NCBI GenBank assembly: GCA_963771715.1
Contig: CAVYUQ010000012.1
Span: forward strand, 29,626-93,625
Length of the DNA stretch: 64,000 nt
Direction of reading: 5' to 3'
From: JACVRW01 sp963771715
GTDB lineage: Bacteria; Actinomycetota; Thermoleophilia; Solirubrobacterales; Thermoleophilaceae
Shown here: positions 1 through 8,833 of the stretch, one piece after another
How positions within the stretch are numbered: position 1 is the stretch's first letter
Layout: every line of letters begins with the position of its first letter
Translations under genes and position numbers: made by a program
The notes under the pieces: generated by a model
Told to the model about the DNA's origin: nothing
The model's database searches: none
What the model saw: the letters and a program-made list of their open reading frames with translations, nothing else

Positions 1-223
1 GCTCCGGCACGAGCGGCGCGCGCCCCACGTAGCGCGTTCGGTGCACGATGCCCGGCCCGGGCGCCGGCACGTCCTCGGTGTAGTCGTAGCTGTGGTAGGT
101 GCCCCACTTGCGGAAGTAGCTGCACGGGTGCGGCTTCTTCCCAGGCTCCTGCGCGATCCGCACCGCCTGGCACGACATCACCTCGTAGGCCAGCTCCACC
201 TCCACCGGTAGTCGGGTCTCCAC
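1..223 (-). CDS. Hypothetical protein, C-terminal part beyond window edge
   Basis: An open frame starts at GTG 223, about 10 bases after the stop of the phosphorylase-like gene, and runs off the window. The 74 visible residues begin VETRLPVEVELAYEVMSC and contain aromatic stretches such as YFRKWGTYHSYDY. I do not recognise the family. Same strand and tight spacing make it the probable last visible member of the operon that begins at 4664. No signal peptide or membrane segment is visible. The start is uncertain because no clear ribosome-binding site precedes it. Confidence 0.45.
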   Translation of the reverse strand, partial: METRLPVEVELAYEVMSCQAVRIAQEPGKKPHPCSYFRKWGTYHSYDYTEDVPAPGPGIVHRTRYVGRAPLVPE

Positions 224-233
224 CGGCGGGGCC

Positions 234-1430
234 TCAGCTCTCCTCGAGGCCGGCGATGATCGCCCACGTGGCCAGCGCGCCCATCACGCTGGTCCAGTAG
301 CCGTAGGCCTCGTAGTACCAGACGGCCCAGTGCGCCTGCATGTCGAGCTTGCGCGGCTTGGTCGGCAGGTCCCCGTTGATCATCGGGTCGGAGAGGTTGC
401 GCACGATCGCCCAGTTGGGAGCGGCGTCGCCGAGCTCGTCGGCCACGAGACCGAGCACGGCGTCCCCCATCTCGACCGCGCAGCCCTCGGTCCAGAGGTT
501 GTTGGCCGACGTGCCGAACTCGAAGAAGTCGGTGGTCAGGATCGGGTGGAACTCGGGCATGTCCGTGCCGTCGTCCACGTGGATCGAGGGCGCGTTCGGC
601 GGCTCGCTCTTGAGCGGCGGGCCGTCGAATGCGTAGCGCTTGGTCGGCGGCGCGAACTCCGGCTCCCGGAGCTCCTCCGCGTGGCGCGCCATCAGCTCCT
701 CGGCGTCCTTGAAGTGCTTCGTCGGGATCTGCCAGTCGCTCGTGTAGACCTTCCCGGCGAACGGCTCCTTCGCGAACTCGTCCGAGAGCCGGAACTTCGC
801 CCCGCGCGTGACCACGACGTCGCCGAGGTCGTGCTCGTGCTTCACGCCGCCGCTCGTGCCGACGGTGAGGATCAGGCTCGGCTTGGCCTCCTCGATGATC
901 TGCCGGAACAGGTCCTTCACCGGCAGCGTGGCGGTGCCGTCCCCGGTGGCGATCCCGTCCTGGTTCAGGTGCAGCTCGGACTTCATGCACAGGACCGTCT
1001 TGTCGCCGATCTTGGTCGGGAAGTAGCTCGCCATCCGCTGCGCCTTGCGCGCCGGCGCGTCGTCGCGGATCTGCGGCAGGTACCTGTCCTCGTACTGGTG
1101 CGTGTAGCGGTACCAGTGCGTGCGCGGGTGCCCCGGCGTGAGCACGTCGGCCAGGGCGTTCAGCTCGGCCACGGTCCAGGTGACCACCACCACGTCAGCC
1201 GGCGGCAGCGGCGCGCTCCGGTCGGGGGCGGGGTCGATCGGCTGCGGCTCGGGAGCCAGCCCGTCCGGGAACGGGATCGAGAGGGCCGCGAGCAGGCCGG
1301 CCTCCTGGTCGATCACCGGCTCGAGCTCGAGGTCGATCGCCTCCGTGCCCGAGTCGAGCAGCAGCCGCGCGATCTCCTTGCGCTCGTTGACGTTGACGGG
1401 TGGGGTGCTCGCGGCTCCGGTGGCGGTCAC
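234..1430 (-). CDS. Nucleoside phosphorylase superfamily-like protein
   Basis: 398 residues. The core around residues 140-175 contains LILTVGTSGGV and LGDVVVTRGAKF, and a late segment reads AVEMGDAVLG followed by a basic residue and SDP. This pattern resembles the phosphate/base-binding loops of PNP/UDP phosphorylases and MTA/SAH nucleosidases. The N-terminal 75 residues and a long insert are not typical, so the substrate cannot be named. The GTG start at 1430 overlaps the stop of the GMC oxidoreductase as GTGA, which implies translational coupling. An upstream in-frame ATG at 1508 is less likely because it lies inside the preceding gene. Its place in a redox operon is unexplained. Confidence 0.7.
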   Translation of the reverse strand: MTATGAASTPPVNVNERKEIARLLLDSGTEAIDLELEPVIDQEAGLLAALSIPFPDGLAPEPQPIDPAPDRSAPLPPADVVVVTWTVAELNALADVLTPGHPRTHWYRYTHQYEDRYLPQIRDDAPARKAQRMASYFPTKIGDKTVLCMKSELHLNQDGIATGDGTATLPVKDLFRQIIEEAKPSLILTVGTSGGVKHEHDLGDVVVTRGAKFRLSDEFAKEPFAGKVYTSDWQIPTKHFKDAEELMARHAEELREPEFAPPTKRYAFDGPPLKSEPPNAPSIHVDDGTDMPEFHPILTTDFFEFGTSANNLWTEGCAVEMGDAVLGLVADELGDAAPNWAIVRNLSDPMINGDLPTKPRKLDMQAHWAVWYYEAYGYWTSVMGALATWAIIAGLEES

Positions 1431-3067
1431 TGCACTTCCTCGCAGACTCGGTAGGCGTTGGCGATCAGGGTGATGGTCGGATTGCTCGCGCCCGACGTGG
1501 GCATCCATGCCGCGTCGAGCACGTGCAATCCCTTCACGGTGTGCGACTCGCAGAGCTCGTCGAGCACCGAGCTGCCGGGGTCAGAGCCCGCGCGCAGCGT
1601 TCCCTGCACGTGGCCGTAGCCGGGGTTCTCCTCGGCCTGGGGGTCGAAGCGCCTGACCTCGCCGCCGGCGTCCGACATCACCTCGCACACGCGCTTGAGC
1701 GCGTAGTTGCTCAGCTCGAGGTCGTACGGGTGGTGGCGGTAGTACGTGCGCGCCGCGGGCATCCCCCACGGGTCCTTGCGGTCCGGGTCGAGCTCCACGC
1801 GGTTGTCGTGCACCGACATGGCCTCGCCCGTGAACGAGAACGACACGCCGCCCTGCTCGCGCAGCTCGCCGAGGTATTCGGCGAGGTCGTCGCCCCACAC
1901 GTTCATCCGGTCGCGACCCATCGAGGCCTGCTTGATCAGGCGGATCGGCGTGGTGGTGGTGAGCGGGTCGTAGACGGAGAACTTGCCGCCCTTCGACAGG
2001 TTCGTGTTCGGGTCGTCGATCGTGTAGAGGTCGCGCACCTGGAGGCTGCCGATGCCGGTGCGCGGCTGGTACGCGGGCCCGAGGTCCCAGACCGGCTTCC
2101 CCGGGAAGGTGAGGTCCGCGTTCCCCTTCACGTGGTAGATCAGGTAGTGCCCGATCATGTCGTTGGGGTCCGGGATCTCCGACAGCAGGAAGAGCCGCGC
2201 GGACTCGATCGTCTGCACCGACACGAACACCCGCGGAGCGCTCATGAACCGCTCCTCGCCGTCGGGCTCGGTCTTGTACATCACGCCGGTCACGCGGCCG
2301 CCCTCGTGGACCAGGCGCGTGACGCAGTGGCGCGTGAGCAGCTCGCAGCGGCCCGTGGACAGGGCCCGCGGGATCATCGTGTTCGCGGCGTTTCCGCGTG
2401 CGTTCAGCGCGCAGCCGTAGAACTGGTTGAAGCCGCAGAACGAGCACGCCGGCCGGCTGTCGTAGACCTGCGAGTTGATCGCGCGCGGGCCGAGGTACGG
2501 CTGCCAGCCCGCCTCGCCGAACGCCTCCATCAGGAACTCGGTGGCCGCGTGCAGGCGCAGCGGCGGCATCGGGTACTCGTAGCCCGGGCTCATCGGCTCC
2601 TGAGCGGGCGCCTGGTTCGCCTTCCCCGACACGCCCCACTCGTGCTCGGCGCGCTCGAAGTACGGCAGGAACTCCTCGTAGGTCCAGGGCCAGTCGACCA
2701 TGCTGGCGTCCTCGGGGATGTCCGGCATGTACTGGGTGATCGCCATGTCCTCCGGCGTGTAGCGCGGCAGGTTGGCGTCCCAGATCATGGTCGAGCCGCC
2801 GACCATGTTCGCGATCCACCAGCGCTCGCTCGGCTTCGGCGTGCCGTCGATCCCCACGTAGATGTTGGGGTCGTCGTTCACGTGCGGGATCAGCGCCTTC
2901 TGCGTGTGGAAGTGAAGCTCGTCGAGCGGCAGGAAGTCCTCGGCCGTGGCCCAGTCGCCCTTCTCGAGCACGGTCACCCGCATGCCGCGCGAAGTGAGCA
3001 CGCGCGCCGCGGTGGCGCCGCCGGCGCCGCTGCCGACGATGATGGCGTCGGGCTGCTCAGACGCCAT
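1427..3067 (-). CDS. GMC family FAD-dependent oxidoreductase
   Basis: 546 residues. The N-terminus has the FAD dinucleotide-binding motif IVGSGAGGATAARVL (about residues 10-24) and an acidic end to the second strand (VLEKGDW). The C-terminus carries GLHVLDAAWMPTSGASNPT, the family's second FAD/active-site signature. GMC enzymes oxidise alcohols, sugars or sterols; the substrate here is unknown. A CSFCGFNQFYGC segment near residues 207-220 gives three cysteines in a cluster. The start (ATG 3067) overlaps by 11 bases the end of a gluconate-2-dehydrogenase subunit 3-like gene, the usual small partner of membrane-associated GMC dehydrogenases, so the pair probably forms one enzyme complex. Confidence 0.9.
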   Translation of the reverse strand: MASEQPDAIIVGSGAGGATAARVLTSRGMRVTVLEKGDWATAEDFLPLDELHFHTQKALIPHVNDDPNIYVGIDGTPKPSERWWIANMVGGSTMIWDANLPRYTPEDMAITQYMPDIPEDASMVDWPWTYEEFLPYFERAEHEWGVSGKANQAPAQEPMSPGYEYPMPPLRLHAATEFLMEAFGEAGWQPYLGPRAINSQVYDSRPACSFCGFNQFYGCALNARGNAANTMIPRALSTGRCELLTRHCVTRLVHEGGRVTGVMYKTEPDGEERFMSAPRVFVSVQTIESARLFLLSEIPDPNDMIGHYLIYHVKGNADLTFPGKPVWDLGPAYQPRTGIGSLQVRDLYTIDDPNTNLSKGGKFSVYDPLTTTTPIRLIKQASMGRDRMNVWGDDLAEYLGELREQGGVSFSFTGEAMSVHDNRVELDPDRKDPWGMPAARTYYRHHPYDLELSNYALKRVCEVMSDAGGEVRRFDPQAEENPGYGHVQGTLRAGSDPGSSVLDELCESHTVKGLHVLDAAWMPTSGASNPTITLIANAYRVCEEVQ

Positions 3068-3572
3068 GCCCGACCTCCGCCTCGCTCCGCCCGCGCTCGA
3101 ACTCCTCGGCCGGCCCGTGCGAGCCGAGCCAGCGCCACATCACGGCGTCGCGGTTGCCGCGCCAGCGCGGGTCCGCGAAGCAGCCCTCGATGCAGTGGTT
3201 GCGCATCATGGTGAAGACGCGCTTCTGGTCGAGGCCCTCCGGGAGGCCCTCGGCCTCACCGCGCTGGAGCTGTCCGAGGAGGGCCGTGACCTCCTCGCGC
3301 CCCAGCGCGGCGAGACCGCCGCGGCCGTTGGCCTGCCGCGCCGCCTCGTCGAGGGCCATGAGCGCCTGCGTGTACAGGTCGCGCCAGCCCTGGATCTCGT
3401 AGTAGCTCGCCGGGTCGCGGGTGAGGAGCGAGTCCAGGTAGTCCACCGCGCCGGCGTCCGTGGCACCGGGCGCGTCGCTCGACCCCGGCAGCAGCGCGTC
3501 GAAGATCGCCGCGGCCTGCGCCCGCTGCTCGGCGTTCAGGAAGGCCGGCTCCGGTGCGTTGAGGAGTCGCAT
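3057..3572 (-). CDS. Gluconate 2-dehydrogenase subunit 3 family protein
   Basis: 171 residues from ATG 3572. The pattern LNAEQRAQAAAIFDALLPG near the start, YLDSLL with a following YYEIQGWRDLY, and a C-terminal NHCIEGCFADPRWRGN match the gluconate 2-dehydrogenase subunit 3 family, small partners of GMC flavoproteins. No twin-arginine or secretory leader is visible, unlike many periplasmic members, so the complex may be cytoplasmic or exported another way. It begins 3 bases after the HAD-hemerythrin gene and overlaps the GMC gene, so all three are certainly co-transcribed. Confidence 0.85.
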   Translation of the reverse strand: MRLLNAPEPAFLNAEQRAQAAAIFDALLPGSSDAPGATDAGAVDYLDSLLTRDPASYYEIQGWRDLYTQALMALDEAARQANGRGGLAALGREEVTALLGQLQRGEAEGLPEGLDQKRVFTMMRNHCIEGCFADPRWRGNRDAVMWRWLGSHGPAEEFERGRSEAEVGHGV

Positions 3573-3575
3573 GGC

Positions 3576-4664
3576 CTACGCCGTGACGTTCAGGCCGAGT
3601 CGCTCCTCCATCGCGACGACCAGCCCGATGTAGGGCGTGAAGTCGCGGGGACCGATCTGGCCGACGAGGTTGAGGACGATCGCGTCGTCCATGTCCGAGA
3701 AGTGCTCGCCCATCCGCGGGTAGAGCTCGTCGTTCTCGCGCTCGGCGTGATGGATGAACAGGCGCACGAAGCCCTCGGTGTTGGTCACGAACGCGTCGAT
3801 CGCCCAGGGCAGGTCGGTCGGGTCCTCGTCCGCGGCCTGGATGCGCCTCCAGGCGATGTCCATGCCGCGGAAGTACGCGCGGCCCTGGTCGTGGTGCAGG
3901 AACACCCAGTTCACCTCGTCCGGGTCGAGGCCGCGGGCCACCGCGATCGGGACGGCCGCCTCCTCGGCCTTCAGGTGAGCCTGGTCGGCGAAGTTGTTCG
4001 TCAGGTAGATCAGGATCCCCATCGCGCCCATCACGTCGTCGGGGATCGGGCTGCCCTCGTCGAGCGCGCGCAGCTGCCGGCAGATCTCCTCGCCGCAGGC
4101 GAAGATGCGGTCGCCGAGCAGGTGCTCGGTCTCGAAGAAGTCCTCGAAGGCGCGGCCGCTGTAGGTCTGCGTCCCGCGCTTCTGTGTGAGCGGGGCGGGC
4201 ATGAACTCGCGGCCCGGCGGGCACGGCTTCAGCTCGGACTGGAGGCCGGCGGCGCGGGCGCTCAGCACCTCGATCAGGTTCTCGCCGACGAACATGCAGC
4301 GGTCGGGCGTCACGCCGATCTGCTCGGCCGCCTTGCGGAAGATCGCGGGGTTCGGCTTGTCGAGCCCGAGCTCGTGGTTGGTGAACACGTGGTCGGCGTC
4401 GATGAAGTCGCCGATCCGCACGATCTGCTCGCCGCCGTTCTCCGAGAGGATGCAGTCCACGACCATCGCGCGGCCCTCGTCGGCGGTCACGTCCTCCGGC
4501 AGGTTCGTGATCACGCCGATCGTGAGCCCCGCCTCCTTCATCGAGCTCAGGAGCTTCTCGGTGCTGGGCCGGTACGGGACGAGATGGCCCGGGCGATCGA
4601 CCTCCCCGAGCGTGTCGCGGGCGTCGAAGAAGACCACCTCGACGGGGTTGCCGTTGGACGCCAT
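3576..4664 (-). CDS. HAD hydrolase-like / hemerythrin-like fusion protein
   Basis: About 362 residues in two parts. Residues 1-150 look like a haloacid-dehalogenase fold: VVFFDARDTLG (the nucleophile loop normally reads DxDxT; here DARDT), GVITNLPED, and KPNPAIFRKA followed by CMFVGENLIEV. The remainder is all-helical with spaced HHD, HHAERE and NDELYP motifs, typical of hemerythrin-like di-iron or haem-binding four-helix domains. ATG 4664 is chosen because GGGAGGG lies about 6 bases before it; an ATG at 4685 lacks this. It is the first gene of the operon behind the promoter at 4738-4767. The fusion is unusual and its function is unknown. Confidence 0.75.
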   Translation of the reverse strand: MASNGNPVEVVFFDARDTLGEVDRPGHLVPYRPSTEKLLSSMKEAGLTIGVITNLPEDVTADEGRAMVVDCILSENGGEQIVRIGDFIDADHVFTNHELGLDKPNPAIFRKAAEQIGVTPDRCMFVGENLIEVLSARAAGLQSELKPCPPGREFMPAPLTQKRGTQTYSGRAFEDFFETEHLLGDRIFACGEEICRQLRALDEGSPIPDDVMGAMGILIYLTNNFADQAHLKAEEAAVPIAVARGLDPDEVNWVFLHHDQGRAYFRGMDIAWRRIQAADEDPTDLPWAIDAFVTNTEGFVRLFIHHAERENDELYPRMGEHFSDMDDAIVLNLVGQIGPRDFTPYIGLVVAMEERLGLNVTA

Positions 4665-4737
4665 GCGAGTCCCTCCCTGGCTCAAGATTCAGGCCCCCGA
4701 CTGAGTGATCGAGGCCCTTTCTGGTACTCCGCGAGCG

Positions 4738-4767
4738 ACGCTAGACCTGGCGAGAAGTACGAGTCAA
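4738..4767 (-). promoter_or_regulatory. Predicted housekeeping promoter of the HAD-hemerythrin/GMC operon
   Basis: On the minus strand TTGACT (4767-4762) and TAGCGT (4743-4738) are separated by 18 bases, close to the sigma-70/HrdB consensus. It lies 73 bases before the ATG at 4664, leaving a short leader with the GGGAGGG ribosome-binding site. Confidence 0.55.
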
Positions 4768-4778
4768 GGCGCGTGCGG

Positions 4779-4796
4779 AATTTGCGCAATTTGCGG
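4779..4796. repeat. Tandem 9-base repeat next to the -35 box
   Basis: AATTTGCGC followed directly by AATTTGCGG, an AT-rich pair in otherwise very GC-rich DNA. It begins 12 bases upstream of the -35 hexamer at 4762-4767 and could be an operator or activator site. No regulator is identified. Confidence 0.35.
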
Positions 4797-4867
4797 CGGA
4801 GAGTGCCCACGAAGACGCGCTTTTTGCGGCCGCCGGGCGCCGGTGCACAGCCGCTGGGCGAGATCCG

Positions 4868-4955
4868 TCAAATGGATGGTGTAACCCGCAGCTCGAGCTC
4901 AGCGCCCGGTGCCAGGAGCATCGTGAGGCCGCGCCGCGGGTCCCGGGGAGCAGCA
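4868..4955 (-). pseudogene. 3' remnant of a HIRAN-type gene
   Basis: Read on the minus strand, this stretch encodes RDPRRGLTMLLAPGAELELR then VTPSI and a stop. The intact HIRAN-type gene at 8022-8501 ends RDPRHGLTMLLAPAAVLEIR then VTPSR. The DNA also aligns without gaps over about 75 bases, including GATGGTGTAACCCG at both ends. Only the tail of this second copy survives, and it is fused to the truncated ABC permease. This implies a deletion that removed the 3' end of the permease and the 5' part of the HIRAN copy, or a mis-assembly between the two repeats. Confidence 0.65.
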
Positions 4956-7155
4956 CGTAGAAGATGTTCAGGATCGTGTCGATCCCGCCGGCGCGCTCGT
5001 CCACCCAGTCCGCCTTGGTGTGCAGCGCCGCGTCGGGGAACGGACCGAGCACCTTCTCGAGCGACGCGGTCTCCTGGGCCGTGATGCCCGCGTTCGTGTC
5101 CACGAACGAGAACAGGTCCTTCGGACGCGGGAAGTGCTGGTCGAACGCGCGCTGCGCGAGCGTCACGTCCCCGAGCAGCGGGTCGAGATCCTCGGCCGGC
5201 GGCTTGTAGATCCCGCGCACCGTTAGCGGCACCTTCTTGTTCTGGGGCGTCGTAATCGTGAAACCGTCGCCCACGGCCAGCTTGTGGTCCTCGGCGAAGC
5301 TGTTCCGGACAACCGCCCCGTCGACCCCGAGCGAGAGCAGCACCTTGTCCGAGCCCTTGTTCCAGCGGTAGTCGTAGACATCGCTGATCGTGGCCGGATC
5401 GACTCCGGTCACGCTGGTCTCGTTGCCGAACGTCGAGGCCGAGTCGCTGCGAACGCTCGAGGCCACCGCGACCCCTGGTGCGTCCTCCAGCGCCTTGCCC
5501 GCGCTCGACGTGAAGGGCTCATATCCGTTGTCAGAGGTCACGACGTAGTCGGCGCGCACCTGGTCCTCCAGCGCGCCTCGATTCGTGCCCTTGAGGCTGG
5601 AGCCGAGCGTGGCCACCAGCGTGACGAGAGCGAGCCCGATCATCAGCGCGCCCGCGGTACGGGCGGTGCGCGACGGGTTGCGCGTGGCGTTCTCCCTCGC
5701 GAGCTGGCCAGGAGCGCCGCCGAAGCGCTCGCCGGGGGCGCCGAGCGCACCCGCCAGCGGCTTCACGAGCCGCGACGAGACCAGCCCCACGCCCACGAAC
5801 AGCGCAAGGCAGCCCACGCCGATCAGGGCGAGCTGACCGCCGGTGGAGAGTCCGCCGAACAGCCCGAACCCCACCGCCAACACCGCCACGCCCAGGACCA
5901 CCGAGGCGGTCACGGGGTGAGAGGCGATCCGCGACGGCTGTAGCGTCGCGCCCTCGCGCACCGCGGCGATCGGCGGCACGCGAGTGGCCTTGCGGGCAGG
6001 CGAGATCGTGGCGAGCAGCGTGATCCCCACGCCGATCAGCAGCGAGACCACCACGGTCCGAGTCGCGAACACGGTGCCCTGGTGGGGCAGGTCGATCCCG
6101 AACGCCACGAACAGGGCATTCAGGCCCTTCGCCAGCAGGAAGCCCAGGAGCAGGCCGACGATCGCGGCCAGGAACCCGGTGATGAGGCCCTCCAGCATCA
6201 CGGAGCGCATCACCTGCTTGCGCGAGGCTCCGAGCGTGCGCAGCGTGGCCAGCTCACGCACGCGCTGGGCGACCGTCATCGAGAGCGTGTTGAAGATGAC
6301 GAAGGACCCCACGATCAGCGAGATCCCGGCGAACGCGAGCAGCAGGTACTTGATGAACGCAAGCCCATCGTTCGTTCTCCTTGGCGTCGGCCGCGCCCTG
6401 CTCTTCGCCGGTCCGCACGGCGGCCGACGAGGGCAGCAGCGGCTTCACCTGGTTCGCCACCTCGGAATCGGAGACGCCCTCCTTGGCCGCGATGAAGATC
6501 GAGTCGAGCTGACCCTCCTTCTTCAGCATGGACTGCGCGGTCGCCACGTCGAAGACCGCGAACGTGGCCCCGCCGATCGAGTCGACGGAGCCGAACTTCG
6601 CGGTGCCGGTGATCGTGAAGCTGCGGGTGGGCCCCTCGGCCGAAGCCGAGATCTTGTCGCCGACCTTGTAGCCCTTGTTGTCGGCCGTGCTCGCGTCGAT
6701 CACGATCTGGTCCGGCCCGTCCGCCCAATTCCCCGCCGTGAGCGTCATCGGGTTGAAGCGCTCCTCGTTCGGCTCGAAGCCCCAGCCGAAGTTGGGCTGG
6801 TTCGGCTTCCCGATCTTCTTGCCGTTCCTGTCGATCAGCTTCGTGAGATCGGTGGTGCCGCTCACGTCGTAGATCGCGCCTGCCGCAGTGGCCACGCCCG
6901 GGAGCGCGCGCACTTCGCTCACGAGCGAGTCCGGCACGGTCGCCTTGCCGCTCGCGGCGTTCTTCACGACCTCGCGCCCCGAGATCACCGCGCTCGTGTC
7001 CTTGTACGAGTCCTCGTAGAGGCCGTCAAATGCCTTGGTGATGGTGTCCGTGAGGACGTATGTGCCGCTCACCATGGCCACGCCGAGCACGACCGCCAAG
7101 GCGGTCAGCGCCGTGCGCAGCTTGCGGCCCCACAGCCCCTGGACCGTGGCGGCGA

Positions 7156-7929
7156 TCATCGGTTCCTCAGTCCCTCCATCGTCTGAAGCACGTCGTGCTC
7201 GCTGAGGCCCGCCACGTCCTCCACGATGCAGCCGTCGGCCAGGAACAGGATCCGGTCGGCGATCGCCGCGGCGCTGGCGTCGTGCGTGACCATCAGGGTC
7301 GTCTGGCCGAGGGTGTCCACGGACTCACGCATCAGCGCGAGGATCTCGTCGCTCGTGGTGGAGTCGAGGTTGCCGGTGGGCTCGTCAGCGAACAGGATCG
7401 TCGGGCGCGAGACAAGCGCGCGGGCAATCGCCACTCGCTGCTGCTGCCCGCCCGAGAGCTCGGAGGGCCGGTGCGTGCGGCGGTCGCCGAGCCCGACCTT
7501 GTGGATCACCTCGTCGACCCAGTCGGGCTCGGGCTTCTCGCCCGCGATCGACAGCGGCAGGACCACGTTCTGCTCCGCCGTGAGCATCGGCAGCAGGTTG
7601 AAGAACTGGAAGATGAAGCCGATACGGCGCCGGCGCAGCAGCGTGAGCTCGTCGTCGCTCATGTCGGTGATCTCCTCGCCGCCGATCCACACCTGCCCGG
7701 TGGTCGGCACGTCGAGTCCGGCGAGGATGTGCATCAGCGTCGACTTGCCGGAGCCCGACGGGCCCATCACGGCGGTGAACTCACCGGGGGGCACGCGCAT
7801 CGAGACGCCGCGCAGGGCATCGACGGCTGAATCCTGCTCCCCGTAGCGGCGCGTAACGGCCCATGCCGCGACGACGGCACCGGCGGTTACCGCATCCGAG
7901 GGGGGCGCGGAAGCGGGAGAGGTAGTCAT
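7156..7929 (-). CDS. ABC transporter ATP-binding protein (MacB/LolD-like)
   Basis: 257 residues. Walker A GPSGSGKST (about residues 55-63), Q-loop in FIFQFFNLLP, signature LSGGQQQRVAIARAL, Walker B ILFADEPTGNLD and the switch histidine in VTHD are all intact. This is the ATPase class paired with FtsX-type permeases for lipoprotein, peptide or macrolide efflux or mechanotransmission. The first 25 residues are a low-complexity extension. AGGAGG sits 5 bases before the ATG, and the promoter at 7988-8016 reads toward it. Its permease partner is damaged, so the exporter may not work. Confidence 0.93.
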   Translation of the reverse strand: MTTSPASAPPSDAVTAGAVVAAWAVTRRYGEQDSAVDALRGVSMRVPPGEFTAVMGPSGSGKSTLMHILAGLDVPTTGQVWIGGEEITDMSDDELTLLRRRRIGFIFQFFNLLPMLTAEQNVVLPLSIAGEKPEPDWVDEVIHKVGLGDRRTHRPSELSGGQQQRVAIARALVSRPTILFADEPTGNLDSTTSDEILALMRESVDTLGQTTLMVTHDASAAAIADRILFLADGCIVEDVAGLSEHDVLQTMEGLRNR

Positions 7930-7987
7930 GGGGCCTCCTCTTGAGGCGTCTGGGAGGGCTGAGGGCGAGTCCGGCCCTGTTCACCCA

Positions 7988-8016
7988 CACTACGCCCCTG
8001 CTTGCGTACTGACAAC
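7988..8016 (-). promoter_or_regulatory. Predicted promoter of the ABC transporter operon
   Basis: TTGTCA (8016-8011) and TAGTGT (7993-7988) on the minus strand with a 17-base spacer, followed by a leader of roughly 50 bases and AGGAGG before ATG 7929. It lies in the 92-base gap after the HIRAN-type gene. Confidence 0.55.
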
Positions 8017-8021
8017 CCGCC

Positions 8022-8501
8022 TTACCGGGATGGTGTAACCCGTATTTCCAGCACCGCCGCGGGCGCGAGGAGCATCGTCAGGCCGTGCCGGGGGTCGCGC
8101 GGCGAGCGGCGCTGCTCGCGCAGCACCAGCGCGGACCACTGCTCGCCGGCGTCGAGCTCGGCCGCCAGCTCCGCGGCCAGCTCGCGCGGGACCCAGCCCA
8201 CCTGCTCGCCGCCCCCGGCCGGGTACACGGCGATGGCGTTCGGGTCGTGGGGGTTGTCCGGGTCGCGGCGCAGCTCCAGCGGCATGCCGGGCGCGACCGC
8301 GTCCGTGGCCAGCGCGTCGGCGTGGTGGCTGCCCGCGCCGGCCACGCCCACCACGTGCAGGCGGCGGGCGGCCAGCTCGGGGGCGTTCCGCGCCAGGTAG
8401 CGGCCCGACTCGGGATCGACGAGCTGGTACCCCGCGACCCAGACCTCGCCGCCGTCGTCGGGGTACCAGTAGCGCTCCTCGTAGCCGGCGTCGATCACCA
8501 T
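8022..8501 (-). CDS. HIRAN-domain-like protein
   Basis: 159 residues from ATG 8501. The central LRRDPDNPHDPNAIAVY followed by GWVPRELA resembles the HIRAN domain, known in SNF2 ATPases for binding DNA 3' ends and also found as small stand-alone bacterial proteins. The N-terminus is Tyr/Trp-rich (RYWYPDDGGEVWVAGYQLV). No other domain is present. A degraded second copy of its last 25 codons lies at 4868-4955. Its role is unknown; DNA binding is only a family-level expectation. Confidence 0.7.
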   Translation of the reverse strand: MVIDAGYEERYWYPDDGGEVWVAGYQLVDPESGRYLARNAPELAARRLHVVGVAGAGSHHADALATDAVAPGMPLELRRDPDNPHDPNAIAVYPAGGGEQVGWVPRELAAELAAELDAGEQWSALVLREQRRSPRDPRHGLTMLLAPAAVLEIRVTPSR

Positions 8502-8562
8502 GGGTTGAAGCCTCCATTACACCGGGTAGGGGCTGCTGGTACCCGAGCAGGAGAACGCCGAC

Positions 8563-8730
8563 GTGTCTACTACGACGATGCCGCACACGGCCGAGGTCCC
8601 CGCGCCGAGCCCGCCTCAGCAGCCCGAGCCGAGCCCGCCCGACGCCCCGCAGACCGACCCCAAGGGGCCCGAGACGCCCGACGACCCGGGGCAGCCGGAG
8701 CCGGCGATGCCGCCGGGCGAGGCGGGCTAG
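8563..8730 (+). CDS. Small proline-rich protein
   Basis: 55 residues from GTG 8563, with GGAG 9 bases upstream. About one third of the residues are proline, with E/P/Q repeats such as EPSPPDAPQTDPKGPETP, and there is no hydrophobic segment. A similar short Pro-rich frame with a strong ribosome-binding site is at 10206. Function unknown; predicted disordered. Low complexity in GC-rich DNA makes chance coding possible. Confidence 0.45.
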   Translation: MSTTTMPHTAEVPAPSPPQQPEPSPPDAPQTDPKGPETPDDPGQPEPAMPPGEAG

Positions 8731-8833
8731 CCAGCGGGCACACCAGGGAGCAGACCAGGGCGTTCACGGGCGCAAAGTGGAGGCGAGAGGGCCTACCTTC
8801 TTCGTCACCGATCAGTCTTGAGAGGAGATCCTC

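Larger units (their letters stand above)
4741..7159 (-). pseudogene. MacB/FtsX-like ABC transporter permease, frameshifted and 3'-truncated
   Basis: From ATG 7159 the product has an N-terminal membrane segment (LTALAVVLGVAMVSG), a MacB-type extracytoplasmic domain, an FtsX membrane domain (NTLSMTVAQRVRELATLRTL), further membrane helices and a second extracytoplasmic domain. The frame breaks once near 6365, where an extra or missing base separates KEN from GLAFIKYLL. Homology stops abruptly at IFYVLL near 4955, where the last FtsX helices should follow; the frame then reads through the HIRAN remnant to a stop at 4741. The ATG overlaps the ATPase stop as ATGA. The frameshift may be a sequencing error, but the missing C-terminus looks like a real junction. 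Confidence 0.8.

Noticed and set aside
330..1454. Long plus-strand open frames opposite minus-strand genes throughout the window
   Set aside because: They are antisense shadows in about 70 percent GC DNA: Arg/Pro/Ala/His-rich translations without motifs, overlapping well-supported genes.
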